Made by a program: the position numbers and the translations under genes
The notes under the pieces: generated by a model
Seen by the model: the letters and a program-made list of their open reading frames with translations, nothing else
Databases searched by the model: none
Told to the model about the DNA's origin: nothing
Assembly: GCA_964036295.1 (NCBI GenBank)
Contig: OZ038465.1
Coordinates: forward strand, 3,791,115-3,855,114
Reading direction: 5' to 3'
From: Plumapathes pennacea
Lineage: Eukaryota; Cnidaria; Anthozoa; Antipatharia; Myriopathidae
Length of the DNA: 64,000 nucleotides
Part shown: piece after piece, positions 31,401-43,624 of the stretch
Numbering within the stretch: position 1 is the stretch's first letter
Layout: every line of letters starts with the position of its first letter

Positions 31401-34063
31401 CAAGACAGCCGTAGACTGCTCAGTTTCTAAAAACCGTCCTCTTTCGCTTCCGCATACGGTCAGTTTCGTCTCTGGCCACTACACAAGACCGGCATTCAGT
31501 GAACCATGAAAAAATCACAAGCGCCTATCAGAACACGGCAACTAGGCTTTAACCGGCGGATGGCTATCATTCTCAGTCTTCTCTCCGTACGTCTTCTCTC
31601 TCTCTTCTCTTTAACCGGCCGATGGCTATCATTCTCATTCAGTTACCGTCAAAGTGAATTACCGAGTACGGCACTGTGAACCAAATAAATGTGCGTGGCT
31701 CGGCTAAACCAGCCACGTTTTACCCCACTTACCGCTAAGTGAATGAATCCCACGCAAATAAGGAAAGTCAAATGCGCCGCTTTCATCTGGGCACAAGTTT
31801 TCTGAACTTCACGCTAATCTTAACCCGACGAAGTAAAGACGAAAAAGAACGCCGCTGAGCCAGGCGGTTTCATGCTTTATATGATTTAGTCGTATGCCAA
31901 TCATAACATGCCTCTAAAGGCTGCGCCCACTTCTAGTTTTGGCCCTTGCCACTTTATTGCCTCAGGGCATTCTTTCCCGCATTCTTTTGTTTCAGATCCC
32001 ATTTGAGATACTTAAAGATTCACACTGAGATCCCAACAACTGATAGTTTTTTTATCATACCTAATGCCTATATGGTGCCTAAACCTAAATGGTTTCGTTT
32101 CAGTTATTGGCTTCACCTGGTGTTTACACAATATGTCAAACTACCAAGTGTTTAATTATTTTAGAGAGAGCAAAATAGAAAAACAAGATAATTTAATTTG
32201 AGATAAGTCATGATCTCTTGTTTGCCACCAACAGTCGATGGGATAAACCTGATAAGTCCTCATTTTTAGTATATCAACACACTGTCGTGAAATAAGCTTC
32301 ATTATTGATAAACCAGTGACAATTGGCTTTTCTAAAGTGATAATTATAAAGCGGTATAAATAGTCATTAAAGCTCAATCTATCAAGGTGGTATCTTCACA
32401 CCGCAGCAATTACAAAGCCGTTGGAGGTCAAGCAATTTATGTCGGATGTCGAGAGCACTTGCGATAGGCCGATGTAAGCTTCTTTTGGAAGAAATATCGA
32501 TGTTGAGCGCTGCTCTTCTTATAAAAGTCAAACAATTAACTTAACCAAAGTGACTGATAAAATGTTCCGGTACTAAACCGCAATACATTTATAACAGCGT
32601 TGCCCTCAGGTCAGTTTACAGGTACCCGGCTCAGTGTGTGTGGTCGGGGATCGGAAGCTTGCCATCTGGGTGGCTCAAGGGGCGGGTCGCAAAGTTTTGA
32701 TTTCAAAGTCGGTACGGCCGTTCGGTTGCAGCTGCATAGTTGGTCAGTCCACGTTTTGCTGGACGCCATATATATATATTGCATATAATATACAGTTAGG
32801 TGCCGTTGTTTAACATGCAGTAAACTACAACTGAACAAAAATGTGCCGTCTACCCAGCCAAACCCTCTGCTCTGAACTGAACAGTGTTCTGATTACTTGA
32901 TATGGGATGTGGCCAAGAGAAGAAACGAGACAAACATGGCGACAAAACAAAGCCAACAACATGATGTTCAGCACAAGATCATAGCGTTTGAACTGCTCAA
33001 GTAATTAAAACTGAGCTATGAGACTCGAGGATATGGAAGAGTCCTGTTCTGATATCGGCTTGTACAAAAAAAAAAAAACAAAAACAAAAAAAAAAACAAA
33101 AAAAACAAAAAAAAAAACAAATAAAAAACAAAAACCAAAAACCAAAAACCAAAAACTAAAAAACAAAAAACAAAAAGCAAAATAAATAAAAAATTATTTG
33201 ATATGGGATGCGGCAAGAGAAGAAAACAGACAAACACATGAAGAACCCGAAACCCAATCGGCACGAAACTCCACCCCCAGCTCACCATGTTACCTGTTAT
33301 CAACACGCTAATAAAGTGGGGAGATCAGAATGATTACATTTTATCGCGAGTCACACTTTTACAAAAACAGATATATAATTGCTTGTTTTACTTTTGTAAG
33401 TAAACCTATCAGTTCAGTTCCATAAGTGTTTTGGCAAGATAGCAGAGGAAACGTATATTCATATACATCTCTCGGAAATATTTTACTCTCTTCAGTAAAT
33501 ATATTCTGACCAGCCCTGGGTTGATCAATTACTCAGCCAATCAGTCTGATTCGTCTTGTGGGGTAAAACAGTTTGGATATCGTTGGTAAGGTTCCAACAG
33601 GAAACAAGTTATTTTCGTGTATAGATTTAACACCAGAAATGACTTTCGGTACGTGATATTAAAACATTGTGTTTCGTTCAGAGAAAGCTAATTAGTGGAA
33701 TTCAATCTATGACAAAAATTATTGTCGCTGAAATGAGGACCACAGGATGCTTGGGTGGTGTACCTGAAACCTCGGGGAGTTGTCTGAGCTGCCAACTGTG
33801 CAAACTCTAAATATGTACAGACTACTTATTGTAATTACAGTTTCAGGGGCGTGAAACTATAAGAATAAATACAGCAAAAGATTTGGAGAGAGGGAATTGA
33901 TCGGGAGCAGTGAAGGGAAACAAAAACAGAGAAAAACACCTGAACATGCACGAGTTCACTTCCTTTAGGTTATTACTCTATTACTCACCCCAAAACGTGT
34001 ACTTAGTCCAGCGAACAGTACCAGATAAAGAGTCGTTGTAGCCTCAGGAGTGAAGCGTATCAT
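25469..34063 (-). CDS. Death-domain TNF receptor superfamily member, copy A
   Basis: Six exons keep phase: 34063-33989 (signal peptide, starts MIRFTPEATTTLYLVL), 29456-29263 (first Cys-rich domain), 27545-27295 (further Cys-rich repeats), 26852-26502 (stalk, transmembrane, cytoplasmic), 26388-26254 and 25803-25469 (death domain), about 446 residues. CRDs (28-170) show KCLKCKPCPPGQGVKTKC and SCLPCSPPCKPGQ. The helix is about 224-243 (WVLVCFCLIVGLVVILYTLW). The death domain (about 318-400) contains LPVAWRR, WKLIAEELGV, IEFWDSR and IRHFIGLLRKQ. Such receptors sit in the plasma membrane and relay TNF-like ligands to apoptotic or NF-kB adaptors. The layout most resembles the p75NTR/EDAR group; ligand and outcome are unknown. 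An earlier exon 3 donor (27328) is possible here but absent in copy B, so 27295 is preferred. The 4.5 kb first intron holds three inserted elements. Confidence 0.92.
26950..27060. mobile_element. Small palindromic element in TNFR intron 3 (copy A)
   Basis: CAATATGGCTGGGTATTTTT with a TTTTATTTTTTCGAGC arm is mirrored by GAAAAAATAAAACTGAC and TAAAAATACAGCCATATTG. Copy B keeps only the left half (47013-47078) and lacks 27008-27240, so copy B looks deleted rather than copy A inserted. Confidence 0.75.
27628..28970. mobile_element. ~1.34 kb foldback-ended insertion specific to copy A
   Basis: Copy B reads straight through (CTTCACTGTATGTAGCTG at about 47457) where copy A carries 1.34 kb. Both ends are built of hairpins using GGTCCATAACTTACTGTACG and GGACCG words: left at 27675-27770, right at 28828-28945, with apex CGCGCGAAGCGCG. 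The middle (about 27780-28820) is not repetitive in this window and has no recognised coding sequence. The target duplication is unclear (perhaps ACT). Confidence 0.87.
29645..30722. mobile_element. Non-autonomous DNA transposon with 7-bp-repeat inverted termini
   Basis: Termini start CGGCAGGTCTTTTCC and end with its complement. They continue inward as CGGGTAG/CGGGTAA/CGGGTGA heptamers: 29660-29750 on the left and the complement at 30650-30706 on the right. CTGAAGTGT flanks both sides (29636-29644 and 30723-30731), and copy B has the empty site with one GTGAAGTGT near 48228. A 9 bp duplication suits Mutator-like elements (8 bp would suit hAT). The 1078 bp element encodes no recognisable transposase. 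Confidence 0.93.
32936..33197 (+). mobile_element. A-tailed retro-insertion specific to copy A
   Basis: Copy B is uninterrupted here (around 50030-50080). Copy A has about 130 bp of unique sequence ending in an A-rich tail (33066-33190, CAAAAA units). It is flanked by a direct duplication of about 40 bp (around 32892-32936 and 33193-33236, containing TTGATATGGGATG). A poly-A tail plus target duplication is the signature of LINE-machinery insertion, though the duplication is unusually long. Source transcript not identified. Confidence 0.75.
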
Positions 34064-37000
34064 GGCACGGCTCAGCAGTTGATGTTTACTCCGGTCACAA
34101 GCTGCTGGGCCTTATGAACAAACAAGGAAAATACCACAAGACAATTAGCTGTTGGTTGGACCGAAATAGAACCATCCCAGTCGTTTGCTGCTATGACATC
34201 CGTTCTGACTCTCAAAGACGGAAACAGCAGAAGTTAAACTAGGAGCCACAAGACATTTTGTCGCCACGTGTTATGATATGGCTGTCAGTGATCTAACGGA
34301 GCAGTTAGAGCAACACAAGCATCTGTCAAAGGAAAACAAAAGCTTTCGATAACTGAATTGATATTGCGGTTGAACTGTTTAATTTCGACTATTAGATCAC
34401 GGAAACAAAATTATATCAACGGTTTGATTTCCCAACCGGCTTGATTCAGCAATCCGATATAGTTTTCTACAGATATACTTGTTTTACAATCTTAATTTCA
34501 ATACTGAACCTGTATACGTAAAAAGAACTTTACAGTGAGAAAATAATGGATATTCAGTAACACTATTATCGTCACAAAAATAACTTCGAGTAATAGCCAC
34601 TTAAAGACTGATGCTGTGATACTGATGGTTGTGGTATGTGAGAACTTTATTTGGTATTCAACACTCGTTTCTCAATCTGATCAATTTTTCTCTATACAAT
34701 CGTGCAAAATTTACTTGGCTGTTATACTGGGAAAAAATCATTAGGGTACACAACCAATTCAATGTCGCGCTGTGACTGCATTTTTCAAAACTTCTTGTAC
34801 GTGGGCGTCACTCAAAATTAGAGTACTTTTAAATCGAATGACTGAAAATCGCTTGTACCAGCAGAAAAAGGGCAGATCATGAATCTGATCGAAAGCATTG
34901 GTTTTAATTTCATTACGGTAAACTCATATAAAACTGCGCACTTATCGTGATCCAGTTCGAAGCCTCAAATACCTTAACTTCCGTTAATAGGCGAAAACAC
35001 CACCTGAACAAAACTGTCTATGTACTGATCGTGTCCCAATGAGAAACTGGCATTGACGAGAACGCACTAAATCTTCATTATTTCTGGCCTTCCCTGACAG
35101 CTAACGCTTAGGTAAAGTCTCGTAGGTGCAAAATACTCCAAACCTAACTATAACTCCACATTGCATGAGGCCAGGCTAATATAAGCATGCCTTGCACGCG
35201 GTGGCAAGTCGTTACAAGAACCGCGTATTGCCTGTCTCATGTCCATGTTACAAATTCAAAACAACCCCCTATGCCGTCCTAAACAGCGTCACATGAAATA
35301 TACGAAGAAATGTGTTGTAAGTCAGCGAAGCACAGTGTAGTGCGTGATATGCGGTTTCCCGAAAGCATAAAATAAATGTACTGTATTAAGCCTGACTGCA
35401 AGGGTCCCCATTGAAATCGATAGAGAACCAACATGGTTTGATTAAGCGACTGTTAAGAATGTAAAGCAATTACGCGTTCTCTTACCGGCGTTGTGGCATC
35501 AAAAGACCGGGCGGATGCAGTGTCGTGCAGTTGACGACTTCTGTCGGTGCCTTTGAATGAAGGGGTTTAGTGCCCAGCCAATGACAACGCGTTTATCCGT
35601 TAGGGGATTCCCCTAATCAAAATCGCGGTGCACTATTCAAATCATTTTTCTGTTTTCAGCTAACTTTATAGGCTAAAAAACTAAAGTATATGCTAAACAG
35701 CTATACCATTTATTTTTAAAATAATCATTTGTTTTCAGTGCTTCTGATAAAAAAAAAAAAGAATTGTGTATGAAAATTCCATCGACTCGCACAAATGATT
35801 GATACATATCCATATTATTGCGATACCTACGTTACACTCAAAACTGGTTATTTCAAGCTGACTGATTATTCAATTCCCGACAATTTGATTAGTAGTTCGG
35901 CTCGCGAAAACGTTGAGTGTCTTGGTAAAAGCGGATTATACAATCATACTTAATTTTACGTTATTCATCAGCGATCCGAGAACGTTGGCACAATTTCATT
36001 GGTTATTTAGAACGTTGCAATTTCAGCGAGAAGTGATCAGAACTGAGTCAGTCTCAAGTAGCCAGACAGCCTGCAATGTTAACGGCGTCAGCTGGGGCAA
36101 AGGCCAACTGAAGCTAAATCTTATTGTTAGAGTTTCAAACTCCTTAGTACAGAATATATCAACAAGTCACGCGACTGCCTCCGTGGACTAAGTATACGAT
36201 TTGAGTTTGTTGACTTAAGCGGCCCCGGTAGCACTATGAAGTTTAGTCAATAATAACGTAGTTAGCATCGAGATCCGGCAATACGACAGCTTCTTCAATG
36301 TTTGGTAGCACTTATCCCTTACTGACAAATATATTTCTGATGACAAGCGCTGTTTACGCTTCAAAAATGCCGATATTAATGTCGTTAAAGTTACGAGTGC
36401 GACCGGAGCTTAACAGGGGATAAACCTTGTACCAGAGCATTTAAAAGTCTGGTCTGGTCATGTCTGATTGGAGCCCCTATACAGAATGGTACTGATCACT
36501 TTCTTGCAAGATGCCTGAAATACCATCACAAACCAGCGATTTAAAACAGCGCAAACGGACGACACAACAAACTCCCTATTTTCTTTCTTTTGTTTTAATT
36601 GTGAGCTATAATTAACTGGGAGCCATATAGTGCATCGGTATCTGAACAATTTCGGGATAGTCACGTTTTGCGCGGTCCAGAAGCTCTTTGCTTCGCATAA
36701 GTAACTGTTATCATGATGGTTTTCTGAATGATCTTTTGACTCAAATGCTAGAGTAGTTTTTAGTCTGCAGGAGTTTGAGACACTAAAACGAGAGTGATCT
36801 AGCACAATGTCAGCACTGACTCTCGACTCAGCCAATCGATCTCAACCCAGTGCCGAGCCGGATTCACGGCTGTGCATGAATAGACCGAGTCCCAACCACC
36901 TAAACTAGGGCATTTCAAAATCGGAATGGCTGGCCCAACACTGCCGCTACTATGTTCAGCTTCTTCGCTTGTTATTGATCTTGCTCTCTTGATTACAGAT

Positions 37001-38326
37001 TCGAAGGATCTCTGACCGGATCTCTAGGTGTTTTGATTAGTGTCATGGATCGGACTGAGCCAATAAATAATCTTGCACGGTCCAGCAAGGTTTATGAAAC
37101 CGATAGGATATTTTGCACTAGGTTGTTGTTGCTGTGTTTTTCCACGATCGAGACGCCTATCATTCTTTCCAGCCGGCTGCCAAGAGTGTGCTAAATCAAA
37201 ATATTTATGAATCTGGCCGGTGGGAGTGGCAGAGTATTAAACTCCGCCAATCGGCTTAACTGCACCGATAGGATTGTTTCAACTGACCAATATGGTCAGA
37301 TTTTTTCATTCAGTATCTCTAATTAACAGCAAAAATTAAGAAGTAACTTTTGGCAGAAAGCATTTTAGGCTTTGAAAGTACGAGTCCGGCCAGGAGCATC
37401 GCACCGCCTGGGTGGCTTATACTGATTAAGAAACTGTACTCGAATTTGGATCAAGCTGAACCACTAAAGCATAACTCGATTGCCTCTATATTCACCCATT
37501 TGTGTCTTGTGTATGAACTCATCTGCCCACTGACGGTGATAACTGTAGAATTCTTCGTCGGTAAGTCGTCTTCATCAACTCGCCACGTGGCAGGGACCGG
37601 AGCGTTGGAAGGTCTCAGCTATGAAATAACAAGTCGTGTCTAACGACGGCCAGTCTATCTTACCTCTAAGAAGCCGGTACCTTTCCTTCGATTGCAAAAA
37701 GGCAAACCCAAACAGCTCTTCGCAAACTGATTCCGTGCATCCCGTACTGAGCGTGACTCAATATACATTCCAAACATTCCTGAATGCCCCAGAACTTTTG
37801 CTGACTTGGTCAGAACTTTATAACCACCAATCAAACGTCGTGATGATGAGGACATATACGAGAAAGGGATTTTCCCGCCTCATGACAGGCTTCATTGCTG
37901 CCTGATAGAATAAATGAATAACAGAGTGTGTGAAATCGAAATAAATGAATACCGTCACAAATTCTGCAAAACACGTTGAATGAACGAAGCATCTTGGAGC
38001 AGATTGGGAAGTAAGAAAAGTCGCACAGCAAGTAACGGAGTGAACTTTAACTGCCTCATTCGTTGTATACTTCTTTACAATAGTAATAGTATCGAAAGAG
38101 AACTTTAAATGGTTGTAGCATTCACCACAAATTTGTGTTAATATTACCCGCAGCAGCATATCTACCTAGTTTACAAGCACTGAATGGATGTGTTAAGGAT
38201 TGCTAGAAACTTAGCATACGCTCTTTACATTGGCAACTGTGTCTAGTTTACAAGCACTGAGAAATAAAGAAAAATTAAACTCGTGAAAACCACAGATAAG
38301 CCGAGCTCGCTGGGTCACTAGTTAAG

Positions 38327-38792
38327 TCAACGGACGCTCTTCGTGGTTTCCTCGATCCAGGGCAGGAGGAATTTAACGTCGGTGTACACGCCAGGAGTTC
38401 CACTAGCGCACACTAGTCCCCAGCTCACCACGCCCCAGAGGATGAACTGGCCGCTCTGTTTGTCTTTACATACCAGTGGACCACGGCTATCTCCCTGACA
38501 GGAGTCCTTCCGTTTTTTTGAAGTTCCGGCGCAATGCATTCGGTCAGTGATCTGTAGGTGGGCACTAAAATGGTGTCACTAAAACACAGCAATATGCAAA
38601 CCGCTCACGTGCATGTGCCATGATAAAGGGTTTTCTACTGTACTACTAAGGCTATTAATATATTTTACCGTTGTTTTCAGTTGTTTTTCACAGCGTTTCT
38701 TTTTCGTGAGCGGCACTTTAACTTGCGCAATTTGTTTGAGACCTCGCCGTTCTCCTTGGTGTGACCAAAACCTGTCACGATACGTTTCGTAC
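38327..38792 (-). pseudogene. Truncated, frameshifted copy of trypsin-like exons 5-6
   Basis: These are the counterparts of exons 5 and 6 of the gene at 55836-59115. Exon 5 (38792-38669) is 124 nt against 125 in the intact copy: one C is missing in the run before AAGTT, which shifts the frame and soon gives a stop. The Cys in TKCIVTGFG is Arg here. Exon 6 (38551-38327) carries GDSRGP in place of GDSGGP, so the residue after the catalytic Ser is Arg. Exons 1-4, with the signal peptide, His and Asp, are absent because the duplicated segment begins inside intron 4. This is a dead fragment, not a degraded full gene. Confidence 0.93.
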
Positions 38793-39577
38793 CTGTGCCG
38801 AAAACAAATAAACAACAAGTTACTTTAGAGAAAAATGTATTGCCTCACTCTCTGACATTTACTATAGTTGTTTAGTGATCAATTATAATGTTTTTAACTT
38901 AAAACATTTTAGCGAGCGAAGCTTATAACTAAGGAACTGAGAACGAACGAGGAAGAGACATTCAACACGACGAGAATATAAAATTCGTATCGCCAAGTGG
39001 CCCATGTAATGTTGTGTTTGTTATATCTAGACATCGATGAAATATCCGGAACAAAGACATACCGTATCTCACAGCCTTTATAATACTGTCTTTAAAAATC
39101 GCGCGCACGGTAAATATATCATTTTTATCTTCACATGTAAAAGTATCGCGCGCGATGAAGCAGAAGAAATCCTGGTATTTGTCATTGATGCTTATTATCC
39201 CCGAGCAAAGCGAGGGTAATAATCACGACGCTAATGCAGCAAAATCGCGTTATTTGGAGACTCCAAGCGGGTCGCCATCTCGAAATTAGTTTGTTCGTGT
39301 GTCTGTCAGTGTGTCAGTCTGGCGTACGACCTCGTCCCCAGGGCCATCCGCGTCGAGAGACCACTGCAGGCGAGGTTCCATCGGCACCTTAAGTGTAAAC
39401 CGCCATTTTCTTGGTGACATGTGGTAGAGTATGAACGGAAGTGATTTTGTACAACAAGATGCAGATACAAGGCCAAGCAGTTCGACGGACGGCTGTAAAC
39501 TGCCTGGATACTTTGCCAGTGTATGAGAGGCAAGCTTGCTAGCCGTGAAACGGATTCTTTAAGGCACTGACTGTAAG

Positions 39578-39860
39578 AAAATAAATAAATAAATAAATAT
39601 CGTTTATTTAAAGTCAAAGCATTAGGTAGTGGTTGCCCATTCTCCCCAGCCAGAGGCTCATGTTTCAAATGTCCGACCGGTGGAATACCTGTTGAAAGAA
39701 GACAGGTTCAGAAGGGAAAAACCGTTGGAGTTGCCTCCTCGGATGAAAAACCTTCTTACTACTGCCGGCCGTGGGAATTGAACCCACGACCTCCTGGCTT
39801 GGAGCTTCATTACGGATTCAGGTCCACCATTCCCAAACCGCTCGGCCACCAAGTCAGTAC
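39578..39860 (-). mobile_element. tRNA-derived SINE
   Basis: On the minus strand TGGCCGAGCGG (39848-39838) fits an RNA polymerase III A box and GGTTCAATTCC (39784-39774) a B box. The head resembles tRNA-Leu/Ser. About 280 bp follow, ending in an (ATTT)n tail at 39581-39600. The tRNA acceptor arms do not pair, so it is not a working tRNA gene. Confidence 0.82.
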
Positions 39861-40119
39861 AAACTGGCCGACTTGAACACAATTTCAGACGCCAGTATTG
39901 TGTTAAAACGCAGAAACTGCTTCAGAAAGGAATAGCAAAATACAGTTGGTAGAAATCGAACAATCATCGTGGCAAATTTCACCATGTACGTTAACAGGAT
40001 TGTAGTTTTCAGAATCCAAGTTTGACAAGATGACGACGCACAACACAATAAAAAGTGGAATTTTCGTACTGTACGAGGACTGCTCTATACAGTGTGTTTT
40101 GAAATCACTGAAGACTTAA

Positions 40120-40578
40120 AGTGCACATAAGCCCAAAAATGATATCTTCACAATCAATTCTACATAAAGTAAATAGTTGACTATTAGATTATTTTTGTGT
40201 TTCAACATTGCGCCTATAAGTTATAGAGGTTTATATTTCGAATATGGTAATGACGTGACGTCAAAGGAGTAACTCCATGTTATTTCTTTCTCTTCGTGAT
40301 TGGAACTGTTTTCAGATTGATACAAAATATTTGGTAAAATCATTTACACAAAATTCAAGTATAAAATGGACGTTGATAAAATGTCATCAATCTCTATACC
40401 AACAAGATTTTGTATAATGAATTGTTCCTTCTTTGACGTCACGTCATCACCATATTCAAAATATAAGCCTTGATAACTCAAAGGCGCAACGTTAAAACGC
40501 AGACTTATTCCAATAGTCAACATATTTTTGTCATGTAGATTCGATTGTAAATATATCATTTTTGGGCTTATGTGCACT
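40120..40578. mobile_element. 459 bp MITE with long inverted repeats and TTAA duplication
   Basis: Termini AGTGCACATAAGCCCAAAAA and complement are flanked by TTAA on both sides (40116-40119 and 40579-40582). The two arms stay alignable for about 190 bp inward, including ATGACGTGACGTCAAAG near 40255 and its complement near 40435. TTAA targets are typical of piggyBac-type transposition. There is no coding capacity. Confidence 0.93.
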
Positions 40579-41130
40579 TTAAACAATAGTGTTTAGGGTT
40601 TTGTTTCTTTTTGCTGGAAAAGAGCTAAAGCTATATGGCATTTAGGAACCGGTGAGTTTACATCAATTACATCAATTAACGTATAGTACGCGTATGCTAT
40701 TTTAAAGTCGTGTTATCATATATTCGTGTATTTCAACAATCGCCGTATATTTTCTCGTTTGATGCCCCTTGAACTGTGATGAAGGCCAAGTAGGATTGTT
40801 CTGTGATCTTTTTGCTGTTTTTAAAGCCATTTCAGAGTGCATTCGTGCAAGAATGTGTCATCCGATTCCTGGTATACTTGCATAACTTCGCTGACAGTCT
40901 GACACATGTAAATGCTGTAAAGTTCTCTCGCCGTGTTTGTTGGCACACTGTATTCAAGGATGAACTGTATAACCGGGTTGAAGTGCTTTCGCTTCCTGAA
41001 GGCTATTAAAGTAGAAAATACTCGGCCAGGGGTCACTGCTTTCCAAATTAAACAATTACAGTTTATTGTATATTATTGTCTATGCGAGTGGTCGAATTTG
41101 CTCGCTCAACACTTTGTATTATTTAGTGAC

Positions 41131-41408
41131 CGGGGCCGGTTTTTCAAAGCACAATTAGGCTAATCCTGGATTAGGTCAAAACTTTCTTGTCACTTTTAAA
41201 ACCGAAGAGGGTAATCTTTTATTGTCATTTATAAGCCTGAAAATGTGAAGGTTTCGTCCACAACGACTTCCTTGATACGTTTTCAGCTAGAACAAGCTTT
41301 TTAATCCATCTTCCATCAAAACCCTGCAGTTTATTGGCAGAGAGATCGTCAGAAAGATTTTTGTCAATCCTGGATTAGCTTAATCGGCTTTCGAACAACC
41401 GGACCCTG
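41131..41408. mobile_element. MITE with GGGCCGG-type termini
   Basis: The left end GGGGCCGGTTTTTCAAAGC followed by TTAGGCTAATCCTGGATTAG pairs with the right end (ATCCTGGATTAGCTTAATC, then CTTTCGAACAACCGGACCC). A related copy lies at about 13120-13235 in ISY1 intron 12 (TGTGCTTTGAACCACCGGGA). It is flanked by a loose ~35-45 bp direct repeat (TTTGCTCGCTCAA...TTGTATTATTT) at 41096-41130 and 41409-41451. Confidence 0.8.
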
Positions 41409-41599
41409 GTTTGCTCGCTCAATACAATCGGACCTTGTATTATTTGGTGACTTGATTTCTTTCTTCTGTCAAAGATTTTAAAAGTCTCGTCAAACACGGT
41501 TTAAAAAGTTATTGTGTTCAAAATTGAATCCTTGCCAAAATTCACGCATTTCCGAGACTTGACAGTTCTAAATTTGTTACACTCGAAGAAGCGTATTAA

Positions 41600-43624
41600 A
41601 TTGATAAAGTAATAAACAAAAAACAAAAAACAAAACAAAACAAAAAAAAACAAAAAAAAAAAACCGTGGTTAGGATACAGCGTTGGCTGTGGAGAAATCG
41701 CGGCTTTTTTTAAAATTCATAAAAATTTCAGTGTCGAAGATCGACTTTGCTGACTGTGCAAAACTGATGGAGTCACAATTGTATTTGCGCTTTTCTTGGC
41801 TTTGGAGTCTGGGGAGTATTCTGTAGTTGCGTGTAAAAGTTGTCTCAGCGAATTTTGGAGTTAGCTAGTGTCCACGAAAATTGCAGACTGCCGTGCGACA
41901 AAGATTATCTTTAGCGGCCGACTGATGACGTCGCTATACAACCGTGGTTTGTAAAGGGGATTTTAAGATAATCTCCAAGCGGAAAATAAACAAGAACCCC
42001 ACTTTCCGAAAACCCACTACAGAGCGAGGGGATATCTGCGATTATCGTATTTCTGGTAAAATAAATAAATAAATAATAATAATAATAATAAAAAATACTA
42101 CTGCAGTGCCCAACACCATTGGGTGTTTCCGTATAGACTGATTGGCTCCCAAGTCGAGGATGCACTGTACTCCATGTTCCCTGCGTATGGTATTAGCCCG
42201 TCGTATAAAAAAATGTCTCACGGATCGAATTCTCAGCATTTTCTCTTGTTTACTTGCGGAGTTTCAGTCAGACGATGACACGCATTGTCTTCGACATGGC
42301 CAATGACTTTATAAGAGGTGCTCAAACCTGACGATTTTTTCGTGCAACACACTTTACCATGTTTCTTCCAGATGCTTTGGCCAAAATTATTGAAGGAACT
42401 TGCCTCGACAAAAGGACCCAAGAGAGATACCAAAATGTGTATTACTCTGTAAATCAAAAGGTTCATATTTGACAGATAGCGCGAACAAGGTGTTAAATGT
42501 AACCTAGGTTACCTGTAACATTATACGTTACCGAAAACGAAAGTCGTTTTTAACGCGTTGAGCATGTCAATACGTCTCCGGTGTTTACTTCGCTGCTATC
42601 ACTGTAAACGTAGCTTGTACAAGCTTTTTTATGCTGAGAGAGAAAATTTCTTAAGGAGCTCTATTTTGATGAAACTAAGTTTCCGAGACCTGTTAAGTGT
42701 TTTATCGGTGTTACCAAATGTTATTAGTGATAAAAACTCACCCAAATATTACTTGATTTGGAATCGGCGAACTGTGAAAATACCGCTCTCAGAGTGCACT
42801 GAAATTTTATATATTGTCTGCATTTTGTTAGTAAAATTTTGTTAAAAAATTTGCTATTAACGGCAAAGGGAAGAAAAATTTAGCCGCTGATCTATTAAAA
42901 CAGCATTTTGAACGAATTTCGGCAAAATCCGTGATGACCCAATTTTCAATTTTTCCGCGCTAATTGGCCACTTTAGCTGAGAATGAGCCTATTGCAACAA
43001 AAATAAAAATAAAATAAATTAGGTGAAGAAGAGTTTATACAAATGAGCACATGAAACTGGACAATTGCTCCAGCCCTGTTTGTGTTTGAACAATTTAATA
43101 GATCCAAACTCCCTGAACAATGATGCATAAAGAACTAAGAGGCGAACAACGTTATTGTTACCATAATAATTACACACTTACCTTTTACATGAGATCGTGT
43201 TCTCTATTCTGTACTCACGTTCTAATGGACATTAGTCACCAGGTCCCACCATGCACGAACGCTAAGGTTTGTGGTTAGTTTTTAAGCTCGCGTTCACCAC
43301 GAACCCGTGAAACGCGATTTTGTCTTTTTGGTCTGCTCAACTTTGCCTCCTCCCCAGATCAGTGTTGGAATATCAGTCGCGCACACTACCTAACATATTT
43401 AGAGGGCCTTATGATTACTCGATGTTGATGGTTCTATTTCAGTACAAACTACATAGCCTTGGGATAAAACAAAAACCGTCTAACCCACTTTCAGTACGCA
43501 TCGCCCCAGCTAATTTTGGCCATGATTGGGGGCTTTGCGATGCAACATTTGTTTATGAAACTGATTGTACAAAAGGCAATGAAGCGCAATCCCTGCAATC
43601 CCAACGATTATGTTCTAGTATTAC
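41600..43624. other. Intergenic spacer between duplication copies
   Basis: Low-complexity A-rich DNA at about 41618-41665 and AATA-type microsatellite at 42058-42092. The repeat fragment shared with 20076-20232 lies at about 42095-42180. No gene is supported; frames such as 42558-42845 and 43320-43646 show no domain or splice context. Confidence 0.55.

Larger units (their letters stand above)
23605..39197. repeat. Segmental duplication, copy A
   Basis: From about 23605 (GTACCAGCTGCGGTCGAATG) to about 39197 (TTGTCATTGATGCTTATT) this segment aligns collinearly, in the same orientation, with 43625-56853. It holds a whole TNF-receptor gene and the last two exons of a trypsin-like gene. Copy A is longer mainly because of insertions near 27008-27240, 27628-28970, 29645-30722 and 32936-33197. 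Single-base differences are a few percent by eye. No additional gene is seen in 23605-25468 or 34064-38326. Confidence 0.95.

Noticed and set aside
35913-36191. 92-codon frame kept between duplication copies (also at 52715-52933)
   Set aside because: The two copies diverge by a frame-changing indel near the C-terminus and show no domain. Similarity is explained by recent duplication.
37350-37905. Overlapping frames of 97 and 89 codons, partly repeated at 55140-55412
   Set aside because: The first is broken in copy B, several frames are open at once, and no domain or splice signal supports them.
39765-39860. Possible tRNA-Leu/Ser gene
   Set aside because: A and B boxes are present but acceptor arms do not pair and a SINE body with an (ATTT)n tail follows.
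42558-42845. 95-codon frame in the spacer between duplication copies
   Set aside because: No recognisable domain, no splice context, AT-rich surroundings.
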